Assembly (NCBI GenBank): GCA_015698045.1
Contig: BLAL01000356.1
Location: 1,116,001 to 1,180,000, forward strand
Source: Rhizophagus clarus
Lineage: Eukaryota > Glomeromycota > Glomeromycetes > Glomerales > Glomeraceae
DNA: 64,000 nucleotides
Direction: 5' to 3'
Part shown: positions 60,379-64,000 of the stretch, piece by piece
Numbering within the stretch: the first letter of the stretch is position 1
Layout: each line of letters opens with the position of its first letter
Translations under genes and position numbers: made by a program
The notes under the pieces: model-generated
What the model saw: only the letters and a program-made list of their open reading frames with translations
Database searches by the model: none
Told to the model about the DNA's origin: nothing

Positions 60379-61540
60379 TATTGAGGATTTTCTTGTTTGT
60401 TTCCTTCATTACTTCTACCTGTAAATGCGTTAATTTTATAATAAGTAAATTAATTATATATGATAAAATATATTTATATTAGGATTGATACTTACGAAGT
60501 TTATGACCATATCCGTAACTGTTATCATGTCCATATCCGTAACCGTCATCATGTCCATAACCATAACCACCATCATGATCACCACGTCTTCCTGTAAATG
60601 CGTTAATTTTATAATAAGTTAGTTATATTCGACAAAATATATCTGAACTAGGAGTTAATACTTACTTAATTTATGACCATAACCGTAACCACCTCCATAT
60701 CCTCCATATCCGTAACTGTTATCATGTCCATAACCGTAACCACCATCATGATCACCACGTCTTCCTGTAAATGCGTTAATTTTATAATAAGTTAGTTATA
60801 TTCGGCAAAATATATCTGAACTAGGAGTTAATACTTACTTAATTTATGACCATAACCGTAACCACTTCCATATCCTCCATATCCGTAACTGTTATCATGT
60901 CCATAACCGTAACCACCATCATGATCACCACGTCTTCCTGTAATTGCATTAATTTTATAATAAGTTAGTTATATTCGATAAAATATATTTGAACTAGGAT
61001 TTAATACTTACTTAATTTATGACCATAACCGTAACCACTTCCATATCCTCCATATCCGTAACTGTTATCATGTCCATAACCGTAACCACCATCATGATCA
61101 CCACGTCTTCCTGTAATTGCATTAATTTTATAATAAGTTAGTTATATTCGATAAAATATATTTGAACTAGGATTTAATACTTACTTAATTTATGACCATA
61201 ACCGTAACCACTTCCATATCCTCCATATCCGTAACTGTTATCATGTCCATAACCGTAACCACCATCATGATCACCACGTCTTCCTGTAATTGCATTAATT
61301 TTATAATAAGTAAGTTATATTTAACAAATATATCTGAACTAGGATTTAATACTTACTTAATTTATGGCCATAGCTGTCATAGCCGTCATGTCCATATCCA
61401 TAACTATCATGTCCATAACCGTAATTATCACCACCACCGGGAGAGCGACTGCTTATACTTTCATCATTTTCTTTTGCAGATACTCCAAAAGAGAACACAG
61501 TGAGTAAGGCCAAAAAGAAGAGTATGAGATTGTATTGCAT
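60379..61540 (-). CDS. Secreted Gly/Tyr/His-rich repeat protein with dibasic (KEX2-type) sites
   Basis: Seven exons: 61540-61357, 61283-61185, 61110-61012, 60937-60839, 60764-60666, 60591-60496, 60419-60379; all introns GTAAGT..ACAG in phase 1. The total is 717 nt, 238 residues. Exon 1 encodes a signal peptide (MQYNLILFFLALLTVFSFG, cleaved near VSA) and a first GYGHD stretch. Exons 2-5 each encode one 33-residue repeat beginning RRRGDHDGGYGYGHD and ending GYGYGHKL. Exon 6 is a 32-residue variant and exon 7 a short tail (SNEGNKQENPQ). Every repeat junction reads HKL-(R)RR or HKL-RRS, so KEX2 cleavage after the arginines would release near-identical peptides. That resembles known fungal KEX2-processed repeat secreted proteins. 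Peptide function unknown. Confidence 0.85.
60666..61283 (-). repeat. Four tandem 173-bp exon-plus-intron units
   Basis: Exon starts at 61283, 61110, 60937 and 60764 are exactly 173 bases apart. Both the 99-base exon and the 74-base intron are nearly identical between units, so the array grew recently by duplication of whole exon-intron units. A fifth, diverged unit follows at 60591. Confidence 0.9.
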
Positions 61541-61620
61541 TTTGAGTTATTTTGTAATTTTTAATTTCTTTTTCTAAATCTTATTTTGATTTGAAACACT
61601 TTTTGGAGGGTGAAAACGGA

Positions 61621-61632
61621 CTCTTTATATAC
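61621..61632 (-). promoter_or_regulatory. TATA box of the secreted repeat protein gene
   Basis: The minus strand reads GTATATAAAGAG about 85 bases before the ATG at 61540, a good core-promoter position. Confidence 0.55.
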
Positions 61633-63024
61633 TTGTCGCGAACTTACAAACTCATAATGATCCGTAATGAACACAGCCTCGGATTATTTTAACCCTTTAA
61701 AAGATTAGTTAACTTAATATGAAAGGCTTTGCAAAGTTGATCGATCTAAATGTACGTAATTTACTTTAAAAAAAACCTTAAAAATCTTTGATCAATAAAT
61801 TTCTTAAAAAGTAAAGTGAATATATAAGAAAAGAATAATGCTACAATTTCCCGATTTATCATGATAATCCCATCTTTCATTTTATTTAAAAATAATAATT
61901 TTGTGGCCATGTAAGGGAAACGGAAATTACAAATTATTCGTTAGTTTCCAAAATTAGTTTTTTATTTTCTTACGTGTCTCTTAATGTTATATTTCTATTT
62001 AAAGATTAATATTGGCTTAGTATGAATTTTAATTATTTTTTTTTTGATATTTTGAGGCTGAAAAAAAACATTATAATAAAAATTCCTAAACTTGGTTATT
62101 AAATTATACGACTTGAATTGGCAGATGTAACGTAGTTTGGAAAAGTACTAAAATCACGTGATAGATATTTTTTGACATTTGTTGTATGTGGAACGATTTC
62201 CTTAATAAGTATGTTGTTTGCTCTAATCGCATAGCATCATACTTCAATCACACTTCATCTTTACTAAATATAAATAATGTATTGTAGGTAAATTATGTGA
62301 CTTTACAGACTACATTACGCACTTGACCAATCTACGTTACTCGTATCCTTTTTATGTGCCTAAATCAGGTAACAAATGATGCTAATTTATGGTTGATCTA
62401 CGAAGCCTCAAAATATAACGACTTAACCTTGTATATTCTTTTTTAACTTAAATAATGGTACCTTTTGGGAATAGACTCGATTAATTTTAAACAAATACTA
62501 ACTTTTAATTTCTTTCCGAACTCCGATGTTATTTTCATAGCCAAAAAGCTCGAAGATCATGTGGCGATGTGGCCAATAAATAACTTTAATTATCATAGTG
62601 CCAGTACTTTATGCGGATTTTGCAGCATGTTTGTAAGAATTTCACAGGTACCGTATCTAATAAAAACAAAGGTACAGTGATACGGTCCCTTATTAACAAT
62701 ATTTCATTAATGTGAATTTTAGCCAATTAATGGGTACCATATAATCATATAACAAATTAAGTGATGAAGGTACTCAATATTATTGATTAAGTGGTTACGC
62801 AATAGTGTAATTCAGAAATCTGATGTTTATATAACCATTTTTTATTTGCTAAAAATCACTATATTATTTGCCATGTTAAATATGGATGTGTTCGTCAGAA
62901 AAATAAAATACATGTGTCATGTATGTATGCAACTATATTGCTAAATATTAGATTATTGGATTATTTAGGGTAAACATGAGAGTAAAATAAGAAAAAAGAG
63001 TGTGAACTTGCATTTATACATCTA
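61633..63024. other. AT-rich spacer
   Basis: No gene supported. The plus-strand ORF at 62465-62680 (71 codons) has no recognisable domain. Confidence 0.4.
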
Positions 63025-64000
63025 CTATTGCAGCAAATACATAATCGGACGTTTGAGTATTTCGTTGTAGAAATGTGGGCAAGGTGCAAGTGTTGGAGTA
63101 TAAATTCTTTCTAAATTTTCTCTTTCAACGATAATTATGTTGTCTTCCAATTTGATATAATCAATATTTCCTACATCTCTCCGAATTATGAAAATTAAGT
63201 AAATATCATCTTCGCACATTTTAAGTTTTCATACAGCAGACTTGTCATAAAATCTCCCCTCTTCATATAAATCAGTTTGACTTCCAAGTTTATTGCGTAA
63301 ATATCTAACATGCTCTTGATATTTTTTTTTTGTCATAAGATCATATTTATCCATTACATCACTATGTTTATCCTGTTTGGATAAGAAAATCTGCATTCAA
63401 TATATATCCAGATCCACCCGCTTTTTCTTCAAGCCGCTGTTATTCGATTATTGAGGAACAAATAAAAAATCAGCAAGGTTTTTAAAAGATTTTTTATCTC
63501 GTCCATATATATCTCCATTTGGTGGGAATTCTATTTCTTCGTGACAATACGTGATTTTTTTTTGTCGAAGTTTTATTCTTATTCCTAAATCCTCAGGAAA
63601 ATCATATATATGATGGGATCTACAATTGTATTTTTTCGAAGTTCGCGATAGAGTAATTCCCAATTTCTGTGAAATCTTTTGAACAGTTTCCCATCCAATA
63701 CTTCTTGTTCAAATAAAAATTCTTCATCCAATAAGCGTTTCAATATCATAGAAATAGCACTTGCATCTTCACTTTGTTTGACTTTGCTGGATGCATAGAA
63801 ATGTTGAAGAGCAATTAAAGATAGGGTTGTGTCGACATTTAATGTTTCATTAACACTAGTAAGCGAATTGACATACATCCCGAAAGAAATAAGGTCTTTC
63901 AAAGTCGATGTTCCTGTAGGAGTTTCTATTTCACATGTTAAAGATTCCTCATTTTCTAATAATGCCATCTTAACTACAGAAAGGGAAATTCTACCTAACG
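63025..64000 (-). pseudogene. Broken gene of unrecognised, probably fungal-specific family, running off the right edge
   Basis: The frame is open from the window edge (LGRISLSVVKMALLENEESL) through 63968 to ~63590. A shift in ATATATATG is then needed to go from DPIIY to DFPEDLGIRIKLRQKK and FPPNGDIYGRDKKSF. TAA at 63448 follows, and another frame reads RLEEKAGGSGYILNADFLIQ. After a further shift come MDKYDLMTKKKYQEHVRYL and, past a TGA where Trp is expected, KLKMCEDDIYLIFIIRRDVG to TAA at 63025. The protein is well-ordered, mixed alpha/beta in look, with no motif I can name. At least four lesions make it a pseudogene. Its true start may lie beyond 64000. A link to Crinkler-like proteins is possible but not shown. 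Confidence 0.65.

Noticed and set aside
62465-62680. 71-codon plus-strand ORF
   Set aside because: No recognisable motif and no flanking gene structure.

Overview
The window looks like nuclear DNA of an arbuscular mycorrhizal fungus of the Rhizophagus type (Glomeromycotina). This is inferred from content, not from a marker gene. The DNA is very AT-rich, with short GT..AG introns of roughly 70-120 bases. It carries tyrosine-kinase-like (TKL) protein kinase genes in various states of decay, one with Sel1 repeats. It also has leucine-rich F-box proteins, a TPR-SET relic, putative secreted proteins, LINE insertions and foldback elements. No rRNA, tRNA or CRISPR array was seen.

Layout. 1-5.8 kb holds the 3' tail of a kinase/coiled-coil pseudogene, an unidentified relic, and two degenerate TKL kinases; the second is a kinase-Sel1 fusion. 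7.7-12 kb is a large kinase gene with three cysteine-rich repeats of about 296 residues and seven exons. 17-20 kb has two convergent F-box genes. 20.3-22.3 kb has a small foldback element and a decayed retroelement with a 17-bp target-site duplication. 23.4-24.8 kb is a broken TPR-SET gene and 25.2-26.7 kb an intact F-box gene. 27.9-34.5 kb, minus strand, is a kinase with a long coiled coil. Its 5' part appears to be cut into about thirty consecutive 3-base exons, each between standard splice sites. 35.8-39.3 kb has two kinase pseudogenes and a GTCCGGA-rich foldback element. 40.0-49.0 kb is an 8.9-kb, full-structure but mutated LINE with a 15-bp target-site duplication. 50.5-51.0 kb is a small secreted cysteine-containing protein. 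53.2-59.8 kb holds three direct copies of a unit, each with a 34-residue ORF ending in a CaaX box. 60.4-61.5 kb is a secreted Gly/Tyr/His-rich repeat protein with dibasic cleavage sites and one repeat per exon. 63.0-64 kb is a broken gene running off the right edge.

The genes form no operon or pathway. They fall into the lineage-expanded classes of signalling (kinases), protein turnover (F-box) and secreted or lipidated peptides, scattered among transposons. The three most notable items are the microexon chain (30.99-34.50 kb), the triplicated CaaX peptide gene and the exon-per-repeat secreted polypeptide. Each rests on reading splice signals and reading frames directly; transcript data would settle them.
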